A DNA stretch of 64,000 nt from JACQLN01 sp049274895 (GTDB lineage Bacteria; Patescibacteriota; Minisyncoccia; JACQLN01). Under the pieces are notes generated by a model. That model ran no database searches and had not been told where the DNA came from. It worked only from the letters and a program-made list of their open reading frames with translations. The stretch's first letter is position 1. Every line of letters starts with the position of its first letter. Positions 7,856 through 16,275 of the stretch are shown here, piece after piece. Position numbers and translations under genes: made by a program. The stretch covers positions 1-64,000 of the forward strand of contig JBASTM010000005.1 of NCBI GenBank assembly GCA_049274895.1. Reading direction: 5' to 3'.

Positions 7856-9345
7856 TACATGTTTAGCCGAGGAAATAAATTCTCGCCTTTCTTAAAATTT
7901 ATTGAGGAGTCGCTGAACCAAATTTGTTTTCTGATCTTAACCCCCGTCTCCGGCAAAAACGGTTCTACCAGATTTAGTATAACACCCACCAGATAGCCGG
8001 CGTTGATTAAAACTTTTCTAAAGGCCTCGGCATCTTTAAGCTCCCAGGGTTTCTCGCGATTGATATACTTATCGGCAAAAGAAACAAGACTCCACACGCC
8101 GGCCAAAGCGTCGTGCAGTTTTATGTTTTGGAAAGATGCTTCATATTCCCGGTAGACATCGTTGCAAATTTTCTTTGTTTCCAAATCCACATCTGCGGCA
8201 AAGTCAAACGCAACCGGGCTTATTTTCTCGCCCAAAGTTACCGCTCGCGCCACCAAATTACCCAAACCGTTGGCCAAATCTCCAAGATAGCGGTCCTCAA
8301 ATTTTTTTAAGCTGAAGTCGCCGTCGCCGCCCGAGGGGATTTCCCTCGCCAGATAATAACGGACCGGATCAGCGCCGTATTTTTTAACCAGCGCTACGGG
8401 ATCCACGATATTGCCCACGCTTTTAGACATTTTCCGGCCCTCCACCGTAATAAAACCGTGCACAAAAATAGCTTTAGGCAAAGCGAGACCCGCCGCCAAG
8501 AGCATCCCCGGCCAGATGGCGGCGTGGAAACGCAAAATGTCCTTGCCGATAACATGAAGATCGGCCGGCCACCACTTGCCAAAGTCAGTAGTTGGTAGTG
8601 AGTAGTTGGTAGTCTGATCCTGACCGTAACCGATAGCGGTAATGTAATTGGCTAAAGCGTCGCACCAAACATACATCACCTGATCAGGATCATTGGGCAC
8701 GGGCACACCCCAAGGCAGATCTTTTTTGGGCCGCGAAAAACTCACATCTTCCAAACCCGATTCTATGAACGCCAAAATTTCGTTTCTTCGCGATTCCGGA
8801 ATTATTTTCAACTCGCCGGATTTTATTTTTGATTCTATTTTATCGGCATATTTTGACAATTGAAAAAACCAGTTTTCCTGCTCCACCAGCTCCGGTTTTT
8901 GATTATGATCGGGGCACTTGCCCTCCACTAGGTCTCTTTCGGTCTTGAACGATTCACAACCCACGCAATAAAGCCCTTGGTATTTCTTTTTATATAAATC
9001 GCCGCTTTCCAAAAGCTTGTTCCATAATTTTTGAGCGCCCGGCCAATGGCGGACTTGGTCGGAAGTGCGGATAAAATCATCCCAGGAAAGATTGAGGGTT
9101 TCTTTTAATTGCTTAAAATATTGGACGTTTTCATCTGCAAATTCCTGAACATTTTTGCCGGCTGATTCGGCCGCCCTAAAAATTTTAAGCCCGTGCTCAT
9201 CGCTGCCGGTTAAAAAGAAAACCTCCGAACCCTTAACGCGATGATAGCGCGCCAAAACATCGGCCTCAACTTTTTCCAGGGCGTGGCCGATGTGCGGCGG
9301 GGCGTTAACGTAATCTATGGCTGTAGTGATATAAAATTTATTCAT
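7855..9345 (-). CDS. metG: Methionyl-tRNA synthetase
   Basis: 496 aa, a short MetRS with no C-terminal tRNA-binding (EMAP-like) extension. Charges initiator and elongator tRNA-Met. Visible parts are the HIGH motif in PPHIGHALEKVEADVLARY (about residues 16-34), a small zinc-type knuckle region (CVGCESF...CPDHN), the KMSKSVGN loop and an all-helical anticodon domain. A short in-frame repeat (8584-8614) encodes TTNYSLPTT before the catalytic loop. The stop codon is TAG, which shows that TAG is a normal stop in this genome. Confidence 0.96.
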   Translation of the reverse strand: MNKFYITTAIDYVNAPPHIGHALEKVEADVLARYHRVKGSEVFFLTGSDEHGLKIFRAAESAGKNVQEFADENVQYFKQLKETLNLSWDDFIRTSDQVRHWPGAQKLWNKLLESGDLYKKKYQGLYCVGCESFKTERDLVEGKCPDHNQKPELVEQENWFFQLSKYADKIESKIKSGELKIIPESRRNEILAFIESGLEDVSFSRPKKDLPWGVPVPNDPDQVMYVWCDALANYITAIGYGQDQTTNYSLPTTDFGKWWPADLHVIGKDILRFHAAIWPGMLLAAGLALPKAIFVHGFITVEGRKMSKSVGNIVDPVALVKKYGADPVRYYLAREIPSGGDGDFSLKKFEDRYLGDLANGLGNLVARAVTLGEKISPVAFDFAADVDLETKKICNDVYREYEASFQNIKLHDALAGVWSLVSFADKYINREKPWELKDAEAFRKVLINAGYLVGVILNLVEPFLPETGVKIRKQIWFSDSSINFKKGENLFPRLNM

Positions 9346-9348
9346 GTC

Positions 9349-9455
9349 TAGAAAAAAAAGATTGGTTCGAGCGACTTCGGGGAGGTTTTTTTAATTAAGA
9401 TAGGGTGGGGCGAAGAGCTCCTCCCTGCAGGAGCGAGAAGTAATCTTTTTTTCTA
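9349..9455 (-). repeat. Family B element copy 1 (conserved core in a variable stem)
   Basis: Arms TAGAAAAAAAAGATT (9349-9363) and AATCTTTTTTTCTA (9442-9455) enclose a core of about 66 bases beginning GAGCGACTTCGGGGAGG and ending CTGCAGGAGCGA. The core is nearly identical to that at 39797-39898, while the arms there are unrelated. Within the core CTTCG can pair with CGAAG and GGGAGG with CCTCCC in a crossing order, which is a pseudoknot pattern. The element starts at the stop codon of the AI-2E gene. Confidence 0.8.
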
Positions 9456-10490
9456 TTCCTCGTGATGATGGCTAAAATCCTTGAGTATTTCTACCAACAC
9501 CACCGCCACCGGCACGGCCAAAATCAGACCCGGCACGCCAAAAAGTTCCGCGCCTATCAACAAAGCGATAATGACGATAACCGGATTAAGACCGATGGCC
9601 CGGTTCATCACGTTAGGCACAAAGACGTGGTTTTCCAGTTGGTGGACGATGGTGTAAATAAGCACCACCCACAGCGCCACCACCGGCGACTTTAAGAGAC
9701 CAAACAAGACCGCCGGAATGGCCGCTAAAATCGGGCCGAAGATGGGAATAATTTCCATAACAGCAGCCACCACCGCCAAAAGAACCCGATGGTTTATGCC
9801 AAAAATAGCCAGGCCAATATAGACCAAAACTCCCACCACGGCGCTTAAAATAATCTGGGCCTGCAGCCAGCGGCCGAGTTTGTATTGGGCCCGGGCCCAT
9901 AAACCCAAAACGTAGGCCTGATGTTCTTTGGGCGTAATTGAACGCAAGAAGATGTTGATACCGTGTTCCTGCGCCGAAAGATAAAAAGAGATAACAATCA
10001 CAAAAACGGCCGAAACCACGCCGCCGAAAATTTTGGTGGTGGCGCCAAAGATGTTGCCCGAAACATGAGCCAGATTATTGCTGACTTCCAATAAATTGTC
10101 TTGAACACTATTTAGAAGCTGTTCGTATTGGGGCGCCGTGTCGCGGACGGCTTTGAAAAAACTGTTGACCTTGTCAAAATAGAGCGGCACGGTCAAAGAA
10201 AGGTTATCCAGTTCGGCGGCCAGGGGCGAAACTATAAAATAAAGCACCGTGCCCAAAGCCAGAAAGGCCAAAAAATAAATTAAAAACACGCCCAGCGTCC
10301 GGGGCACGCCTTTTTTATTAAGATAATTGACGAGAGGCGTGACGGCGGCCGCGATGATGACCGAAAACAAAAGCACCGCGATGACGTCGCGGATCAGGTA
10401 CAGCATCGCCGCACCCAAAACAATAGCCAGCGAGCGGAATAAAGTTTCGGTGGTGATGCTGATGTCTAAATGGGATCCGGGAACCTTCAA
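9453..10490 (-). CDS. AI-2E family transporter (membrane permease)
   Basis: 345 aa polytopic membrane protein with about eight hydrophobic segments, the usual size for the AI-2E/PerM family. The C-terminal conserved block is visible (EIIPIFGPILAAIPAVLFGLL, HQLENHVFVPNVM and the GLNPVIVIIALLIGAELFG region). Characterised members have varied roles (autoinducer export, Na+/H+ antiport), so no substrate is assigned. It is directly upstream of metG and downstream of the M16 peptidase gene, with a single base between coding frames. The three may form one transcript broken only by the family B element. Confidence 0.9.
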   Translation of the reverse strand: MKVPGSHLDISITTETLFRSLAIVLGAAMLYLIRDVIAVLLFSVIIAAAVTPLVNYLNKKGVPRTLGVFLIYFLAFLALGTVLYFIVSPLAAELDNLSLTVPLYFDKVNSFFKAVRDTAPQYEQLLNSVQDNLLEVSNNLAHVSGNIFGATTKIFGGVVSAVFVIVISFYLSAQEHGINIFLRSITPKEHQAYVLGLWARAQYKLGRWLQAQIILSAVVGVLVYIGLAIFGINHRVLLAVVAAVMEIIPIFGPILAAIPAVLFGLLKSPVVALWVVLIYTIVHQLENHVFVPNVMNRAIGLNPVIVIIALLIGAELFGVPGLILAVPVAVVLVEILKDFSHHHEE

Positions 10491-10491
10491 A

Positions 10492-11763
10492 TTAGAATTT
10501 TAAGATTTTCTCAAAGCCCTCCTGGTCCTTTAAGGGGCCAATTACGGCTAGGTTGAGATTCTTGTTTTGGAAAATATCTTCGGCGACTTGTTTAACGTCG
10601 TCTGTGGTAACTTTGTCCATCATACTGAACTTCTGTTCCACTGTCAATATATCACGGACCAGCACCTCCTGCAGGCCAAAAAACGAGGCGACTTCGTCGG
10701 AAGATTCCAAACTTATCAGCGTGCCGCCTTTTATAAAATCTTTGGCTTTTTGAAGCTCTTTTTCGGTAACGCCGTCGCGCCGGGCCTTGTTTAATTCTTC
10801 CATAATAGCTTCCACGGCCTCATGGATTCTTTTGGTATCAACACCGGAAGAAACCTCAAAGTAACCGTGATCAGCGGAGAGGGTACTTCCAGCCCTAATG
10901 TAATAACCCAAACCCAGTTCGTCGCGGATTCTTATAAACAAGCGCGAAGACATTCCCCCGCCCAATATGGTGGCCAGCAACCCCAAAGCCCAGCGCCGCG
11001 GGTCAAAAATATCGTAAGCGCGCGCGCCTAAAATCAAATGGCATTGGTCGGTGTCTTTGTAGGTGACTTTAACTTGCGGACCTGATTGAGATTCTACACA
11101 GGCCAAGGGTTTTTCGGTTTGGCCTTCGCGCACGCCGCCGAAATACTTTTGAACTTTGGCTTTGGCCTCGTCCAAACCGATATGGCCCGCCACCGCCACC
11201 GTAACGTTGCCCGACTTATAATGCTTGTCCAGATAATCCAAAAAATTTTGGCGAGTAAGCGACCGGATAACCTCCTTGCGGCCGGCGATGTCCCAGCCGG
11301 CCGGCTGGTCGCCGTATAACAACTCTTCAAACAAATCGCCTATCTTGCGCATGGGCGTATCTTCGTACATATCTATTTCGCCTATAATCACCCCACGTTC
11401 TTTTTCTATCTCGGCGGCCGGAATGGTGGAATTAAGAAAAATATCCGAGACCACGTCAAAAGCCAAATCGGCGTGGCGCGCGTCCACTTTAACCCAGTAG
11501 CCCGTCAGTTCCTTGTCGGTAAAAGCGTTGTAGGCCGCGCCGACGGCATCCAGTTCGTGGGCGATATCCGATTTGCCGGGCCTTTTAGTAGTGCCCTTAA
11601 AAAACATATGCTCCAAAAAATGCGAGATGCCGTTGATGTCTTTGGTTTCGTATCTGGAGCCGGTGCCCACCAAAACCAGAATGGTCAAAGTCTGGGTGCT
11701 GGTCATAGGCACATAGACGGCCCTTAAGCCGTTGGGCCAGATTTCTTTGGTGAATGTATGCAT
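10492..11763 (-). CDS. M16-family zinc metallopeptidase
   Basis: 423 aa from the ATG at 11763 (MHTFTKEIWPNG). The inverted zinc motif HFLEH is in GISHFLEHMFFKGT (about residues 49-62), with the second metal-site Glu in VIIGEIDMYED. The C-terminal half holds the paired non-catalytic M16 domain (YYIRAGSTLSADHGYFEVSSG). The length matches processing-peptidase-type bacterial M16 proteins (PqqL/YmxG-like). These degrade or process peptides; the location is uncertain because no signal peptide is seen. Starting earlier would add an Arg-rich leader (MSKPRRNVG) without a good ribosome site. Confidence 0.92.
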   Translation of the reverse strand: MHTFTKEIWPNGLRAVYVPMTSTQTLTILVLVGTGSRYETKDINGISHFLEHMFFKGTTKRPGKSDIAHELDAVGAAYNAFTDKELTGYWVKVDARHADLAFDVVSDIFLNSTIPAAEIEKERGVIIGEIDMYEDTPMRKIGDLFEELLYGDQPAGWDIAGRKEVIRSLTRQNFLDYLDKHYKSGNVTVAVAGHIGLDEAKAKVQKYFGGVREGQTEKPLACVESQSGPQVKVTYKDTDQCHLILGARAYDIFDPRRWALGLLATILGGGMSSRLFIRIRDELGLGYYIRAGSTLSADHGYFEVSSGVDTKRIHEAVEAIMEELNKARRDGVTEKELQKAKDFIKGGTLISLESSDEVASFFGLQEVLVRDILTVEQKFSMMDKVTTDDVKQVAEDIFQNKNLNLAVIGPLKDQEGFEKILKF

Positions 11764-11790
11764 AGTTCTAAATATATCATCCAACCTGAT

Positions 11791-11823
11791 TAAAAAAGAA
11801 GCCCCGACGTTGCGTCGGGGCTT
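11791..11823 (-). terminator. Rho-independent terminator
   Basis: AAGCCCCGACG and CGTCGGGGCTT pair around TTG (11799-11823), followed on the minus strand by CTTTTTTAA. It probably ends the transcript of the orphan gene at 11955-12704. Confidence 0.8.
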
Positions 11824-11954
11824 GGACAAGGGTACAGGGGAAAAATTACAAGCGTAAGAATTCAGGAAACTACCCGTTCAGGCCTTCGGCTCCCTCGGGA
11901 CTGAGTCCTTGGGACGAACGTCTGAGCCTCAGTCTCGAAGAGGTCTGAGACCCT

Positions 11955-12704
11955 TCAGGATCGAACGACCTGACGGGAACGCAGGCCGTCGCTGGCGTCA
12001 TCGGAGTCGTACCAGAGAACCTTGAGCCTGCCCCCGTACCAATCGACGCCCGGCACACCGCCATCCCGACTGCGAGAACCCGAACACAGAGTGATATTGT
12101 CTACGTCCGGGTGTTTCTTGGTCTCGCTCCAGTACATCAAGCCGTGGAGTTCTCGCTCGGTGAGGGTCTCGGTGGTGAGGCATCTGGTCTTAATGTCGTC
12201 GGCCGAGAGGTTTTTGAGTTCCTCGTCGGCTTCCTGCCTGTCCCTGACCCAGATGGCGTAGGGGCCATCTTTGGGGTTTCTTTCCTCTTTGTCCCAGTCC
12301 AGAGCTGTGTCCAGATCATTGTTGTAGCGCCAGCAGGGGAAGTGCTGGGCGCAGACCTCGTAGACCCGGTTGGGTGTGAGGCCTTGGGCCACAATGATGA
12401 GGCGGTCAAAGCCGGGCTGATGTTGAGGGATGGGGACTTGGGAAAAGTCCAGCTCCATGCCGAAGAACTGGCGGTAGAAGAGTTGTTGGGGGGTGAGCGT
12501 CTCACTAATGTCCATTGCTACCGACGATCTGAATGGGTTGCGATGTTCTACCACCCTCTTTTGAAGATCGTCCAGCGTCAGACCTTTGCCGGGTTCGCGC
12601 AAACCCCGAATCAACTGCTTGTCTATCTCGCCCATAATACCGCGGCGCTTTTCCAGCCAGTCCGGCGTCAGATCCGGACCCACGACCGCTCTTTTTTTAG
12701 CCAC
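11955..12704 (-). CDS. CPR-recurrent hypothetical protein (MAKKRAVV family)
   Basis: 249 aa. GTG start at 12704 with a strong AGGAGG Shine-Dalgarno 8-9 bases upstream. I recognise the opening MAKKRAVVGPDLTPDW and the block AIWVRDRQEADEELKNLSAD from proteins seen repeatedly in Parcubacteria-type genomes; this is from memory and no function is known. The protein is soluble and acidic with many Trp and Arg residues, and no signal peptide or membrane segment. It is GC-richer than its neighbours. A terminator lies about 130 bases downstream. It stands alone between two housekeeping clusters, as do other orphan genes here. Confidence 0.82.
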   Translation of the reverse strand: MAKKRAVVGPDLTPDWLEKRRGIMGEIDKQLIRGLREPGKGLTLDDLQKRVVEHRNPFRSSVAMDISETLTPQQLFYRQFFGMELDFSQVPIPQHQPGFDRLIIVAQGLTPNRVYEVCAQHFPCWRYNNDLDTALDWDKEERNPKDGPYAIWVRDRQEADEELKNLSADDIKTRCLTTETLTERELHGLMYWSETKKHPDVDNITLCSGSRSRDGGVPGVDWYGGRLKVLWYDSDDASDGLRSRQVVRS

Positions 12705-12801
12705 GGCCGTATCCTCCTATAAATGGGGTTATAAAGAACATCCGGCTCTATTTGAGCTTAATATATCACTACCACGCCGCATTAAACAAAGTCAAATCAA
12801 A

Positions 12802-12833
12802 TAGCACGAGAATACGATCGTATTCTCGTGCTA
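12802..12833. promoter_or_regulatory. Perfect 32-bp palindrome
   Basis: The arm TAGCACGAGAATACGA is followed directly by its exact complement with no spacer. It lies between the glyS stop (12858, minus strand) and the 5' region of the orphan gene at 11955-12704. It could be a terminator stem for glyS, although no T-run follows, or a dyad operator. Confidence 0.6.
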
Positions 12834-12857
12834 AATTATTTAATTACCAGTTACTAA

Positions 12858-14150
12858 TTATAAATCTCCTTTGGTTTTCAAAAAAATACCCAACTCTCCC
12901 GCCTTTACCCGCTCCTGTTTGGTGGTATCCCTATCCCTCACCGTAACTGTATCATCTTCCAAAGTTTGATAATCAATCGTAACACAAAAGGGCGTGCCGA
13001 TTTCGTCTTGCGAATAATAACGCTTGCCCACATTGCCGCGATCGTCCCAAGCAATAGGAAGAAGTGAGTAGTGAGTAGTGAGTAGCGAATAGACATCGCG
13101 GGCTTTGCGCACAAGGTCCGGTTTGTTGGCCGAAAGCGGAAACACGGCCGCCTTATAAGGCGCGAGGCGCGGCTTAAGTTTAAGCACTGTCCGATTCTTG
13201 TCGCTATCGTCGTAGGCGCTCGCCAAAACCGCCAAGACCGACCTGTCCACCCCCCAGGTGGGCTCTATCACGTGCGGGTAAAACTCCTCCCCGCTGGCAG
13301 TATCACGGTAGGGCGGTTCCTTAAAGTGATTTCGCAAATCAAAATCGGTGCGGTAGGCCAAGCCATAAAGTTCTTTGCGGCCGAAAGGAAAATCAAATTC
13401 AAAATCGATGGTGCGTTTGGAATAATGGGCCCGCTCCGCGGCCGGAACTTCCAGTTCGTGAATATGCCGAAGGTCCAGGCCGATGTCTTCCATCCAACCC
13501 AACATTTCCTTCCGCCAATGATCAAAACTGTCCTGCCAGTCTTCTTTTTTAATAAAATACTCTATCTCCATCTGTTCAAACTCGCGCGTGCGGAATATAA
13601 AATTTCCGGGCGTGATTTCATTTCTAAAGGCCTTGCCGATTTGGGCGATGCCGAAAGGAATCGTTTTACGGGTGGTGTCCAAAACATTCTTAAAATCCAC
13701 AAACATCGCCTGGGCCGTTTCGGGGCGAAGATAAACAGTACTGGCCGAATCCTCCGACGGCCCCAGGAAAGTCTTGAACATCAAATTAAAATCCTTGGCC
13801 TCGTTAAAACTTTTTTTGGCTCCGCAGTCGGGACAATCGTCTCCGGTCTCGTCAGCCCTGAATCTTTTGTGGCATTTTTTGCATTCCACCAGCGGATCTT
13901 TGAACTCTTTAAGATGCCCCGACGCTTCCCACACTTTCGGATTCATTATTAAAGCCGCATCCAAACCGACCATGTCGTCGCGGCCGTGCACAAACTTGCG
14001 CCACCACAATTGCTTGATGTTGTTTTTTAATTCCACACCCAAAGGGCCGTAGTCCCAGCTGTTGGCCAAACCGCCGTAAATCTCACTGCCCGGATACACA
14101 AACCCGCGGCGTTTGCATAAAGAAACAATTTTTTCTATGGAATCCGTCAT
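12858..14150 (-). CDS. glyS: Glycyl-tRNA synthetase, single-chain type
   Basis: 430 aa class II synthetase of the alpha2 (eukaryote/archaea/Thermus-like) type rather than the bacterial alpha2beta2 type. Visible features are FVYPGSEIYGGLANSWDYGPLG at the N-terminus, a zinc-ribbon-like segment (CKKCHKRF...CPDCGA, about residues 86-110), motif 2 around FRTREFEQMEIEYF, and motif 3 (about residues 288-300) in the TWGVDRSVLAVL region. The anticodon-binding domain follows. An in-frame repeat (13060-13090) encodes YSLLTTHYSLL inside the C-terminal domain. It begins 13 bases downstream of the stop of the surface-protein gene, so the two may be co-transcribed. Confidence 0.95.
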   Translation of the reverse strand: MTDSIEKIVSLCKRRGFVYPGSEIYGGLANSWDYGPLGVELKNNIKQLWWRKFVHGRDDMVGLDAALIMNPKVWEASGHLKEFKDPLVECKKCHKRFRADETGDDCPDCGAKKSFNEAKDFNLMFKTFLGPSEDSASTVYLRPETAQAMFVDFKNVLDTTRKTIPFGIAQIGKAFRNEITPGNFIFRTREFEQMEIEYFIKKEDWQDSFDHWRKEMLGWMEDIGLDLRHIHELEVPAAERAHYSKRTIDFEFDFPFGRKELYGLAYRTDFDLRNHFKEPPYRDTASGEEFYPHVIEPTWGVDRSVLAVLASAYDDSDKNRTVLKLKPRLAPYKAAVFPLSANKPDLVRKARDVYSLLTTHYSLLPIAWDDRGNVGKRYYSQDEIGTPFCVTIDYQTLEDDTVTVRDRDTTKQERVKAGELGIFLKTKGDL

Positions 14151-14163
14151 TGTGTTTGATTGT

Positions 14164-15549
14164 TCATTCTCCGTTTTTAATTTCCAGTGTCAAACTCTGG
14201 CCGGCCGAGATTTTGGAAACCGCCAGGCCTTCGGGTTTGGTGGTGGATTCCAGCGTGGCCGAGAGGGGCAGTTTGGCTTCGCCTGATATGCTTTCTTTAA
14301 CCCTGACTTTCAGCGTCAGCTCGCCTCTTTCCAAGGGTTGCAGACCAAAAAACTTGGCGTAGTTGTCTTTGTTCAAAATAAGGGTTCGGGATGTTGGATT
14401 TAATCCGGTTGCCGGCTGGACCGAGGCCAGATCAAAATTGTCGCCGTTAAAGTTAATCTTAAGCGTCAGATTGGCAAGGGGAATATCCAAATTATTCTGC
14501 CAGACGAATTTATAGCTTACACTCTCGCCCGGCCGCGCCGAGGCGAGACCGGCCGGCTCGGTGTTTAGATACAGCGCCAGGGGCGGCATTATTAACTTTA
14601 TCTCACCGCTGGTTTCCTGGTAGGTTTTCCAATTGGCGCCTTCCCGGCCTTCCACCAAGGCCCTGAAAATCTTTTTTTCCCCTTCCAAACCGCTGATCAC
14701 ACCCTTAAGCACCAACTCTTTTGACTCTTGGGGCAAGATTTCTTCCAACTGCCAAACATTGTTAAAATCGGCTAACTTCTCTGATGTCGCCTCGACCCTA
14801 AAGCCGGCGGGATACTCCAAACGCACCCTTAAATTTTGAAAACCGGTTTCGCTTTCGTTTTTTAAGTTAAAAATAATCTCCACCTTTTCGCCCGAAACAG
14901 TCTCGGGCGCGGCTGCCACCGTTAGACCGACAGGAAAAGAAGTTATCTTGGTAACAGCCGTGGCCACCGATTCAAAAACAATGTTGCCCGAAGACGGCTT
15001 AAACTTAAACACCGCTTGGGCTTTTCTTTCAAAATTCTCGCCGCCGTAAAGCGCGGCCTTAAATTCCCGCTCATAAAGACCGCCCGATTTTAATTCGGGA
15101 ATAGCGATGGTTTGTTTTAAGATACTGGTTCTAAATTGGGCCGACTCGCCCGGAGCTATTTCCGGTTTGGAAAAATCGGGAAACTGGAAAGTGAGCTCGG
15201 CGTCTTTTAGCTCGGTTTCATTTTTATTAACAATACCCAGCTTCCAAACGGCGGTTTGGCCAGCCGCGATCTCGGACGGGCTCTCCAATTTTATTTCTAC
15301 TTGATCTTTTCTAAAAGCGTAAAACCCACGAAAAAAAATATAGACGGCCACCACCGCGGCCAAGAAAAGGAAAATTCCCGCGCCCAAGAATATCTTTTTC
15401 CAGATTTCGGGCGAAGGCGGAGTATCGCTCGGGGGCGGCGGCAAAACTATGGGCGGCTCCGGCGGCACAATTTCCGGTTCAACTTTAGGCAAAACCGGTT
15501 TTTGGGGAGTATAGAGTTTCTTTTGGAGTTCTTCTAGGTTATCGGGCAT
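14164..15549 (-). CDS. Membrane-anchored protein with Ig-like extracellular domains
   Basis: 461 aa. A Pro-rich cytoplasmic N-terminus (PKVEPEIVPPEPPIVLPPPP) is followed by one transmembrane helix (IFLGAGIFLFLAAVVAVYIFF, about residues 52-72) and a long beta-rich extracellular part with repeated patterns such as AGQTAVWKLGIVNKNETELKD and GEKVEIIFNLKNESETGFQN, typical of DUF11/CARDB-like Ig-fold repeats. The likely role is a surface or envelope structural protein; no enzyme motif is seen. This architecture is common in CPR genomes. It lies between recO and glyS on the same strand with short gaps. Confidence 0.8.
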   Translation of the reverse strand: MPDNLEELQKKLYTPQKPVLPKVEPEIVPPEPPIVLPPPPSDTPPSPEIWKKIFLGAGIFLFLAAVVAVYIFFRGFYAFRKDQVEIKLESPSEIAAGQTAVWKLGIVNKNETELKDAELTFQFPDFSKPEIAPGESAQFRTSILKQTIAIPELKSGGLYEREFKAALYGGENFERKAQAVFKFKPSSGNIVFESVATAVTKITSFPVGLTVAAAPETVSGEKVEIIFNLKNESETGFQNLRVRLEYPAGFRVEATSEKLADFNNVWQLEEILPQESKELVLKGVISGLEGEKKIFRALVEGREGANWKTYQETSGEIKLIMPPLALYLNTEPAGLASARPGESVSYKFVWQNNLDIPLANLTLKINFNGDNFDLASVQPATGLNPTSRTLILNKDNYAKFFGLQPLERGELTLKVRVKESISGEAKLPLSATLESTTKPEGLAVSKISAGQSLTLEIKNGE

Positions 15550-15556
15550 GTTTCTA

Positions 15557-16108
15557 TTATATCAGTTTAGAAATACTTAGCCCAAAATGATGCAGGAACA
15601 AAGCCTCGGTCCTTTTTCTAAGATGAGCAGCGTTCATTGGCCTAAAATCGGGTGAGCGGGGGTTTAAGCCGTTTAGATCCAAAAGATGATAACACCATTG
15701 GTAAACTGATTCTTCCAAATTGGCTGGGGAGGTATAGCGGTTGTTCAAAATAGAAAAAAAGTCAAAAGTTTTCTGCCAAACCTTCTCTTCGCCCACACCC
15801 GGTTCAAAAATTCTAAAAATAACCTCGGCTGCAAAATGGGCCAGTTTAAGGCGAAAGAGGCTGTTTTTAATAACCTTGAAATCATCCTTGATTCTAAAAT
15901 CGGTGGCGATGGGCAGATATTTGGCCGGCACGTAAAACAAATCCACCCAATTAAAAACAGCCAGGCCGGCCTTTAGTTTGGCCTCTTGTTTGCGCACGCC
16001 TTTGGCCTGCAAGCGCATTAAACCCTGTTCTTTGGTGTAAAGCGTAAAAACGGCATCGGCCTCGCGCCGCGGAGTTTTCTTTAGTATGATGCCCTCAACG
16101 GATTTCAT
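15557..16108 (-). CDS. recO: DNA repair protein RecO
   Basis: 183 aa from the ATG at 16108 (MKSVEGIILKKTPRREAD). The N-terminal OB-fold is clear (GIILKKTPRREADAVFTLYTKEQGLMRLQAKGVRK), followed by the helical domain. RecO loads RecA on SSB-coated DNA with RecR. It is shorter than the E. coli protein (242 aa), and the Cys4 zinc module of many RecO proteins is missing: there is only one Cys in the C-terminal half. Short RecO forms are common in reduced genomes. It is divergent from the glycosyltransferase at 16276, with a family A repeat between. Confidence 0.85.
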   Translation of the reverse strand: MKSVEGIILKKTPRREADAVFTLYTKEQGLMRLQAKGVRKQEAKLKAGLAVFNWVDLFYVPAKYLPIATDFRIKDDFKVIKNSLFRLKLAHFAAEVIFRIFEPGVGEEKVWQKTFDFFSILNNRYTSPANLEESVYQWCYHLLDLNGLNPRSPDFRPMNAAHLRKRTEALFLHHFGLSISKLI

Positions 16109-16160
16109 AGCCAAGAGTATAACATCCTAAAAACAGAATACAGAATAGGGAAAAATAAAG

Positions 16161-16246
16161 GCAAACATCGCTCCGAGTGGCTCATGGAGAAGACAGCGTC
16201 TACAATAAAGAGGCCTCCATGTCGTCCACGGAGGAGCGATGCTTGC
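16161..16246 (+). repeat. Structured repeat, family A copy 2
   Basis: Outer arms GCAAACATCGCTCC (16161-16174) and GGAGCGATGCTTGC (16233-16246) pair with one difference. Inner CATGGAG pairs with CTCCATG and GTGG with CCAC. The loop carries GGAGAAGAC and AGAGGCCTCC as in the other two copies. It lies in the divergent recO/glycosyltransferase promoter region. Confidence 0.8.
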
Positions 16247-16275
16247 CGAGGATAAACAAATCTCACTTATAGACA

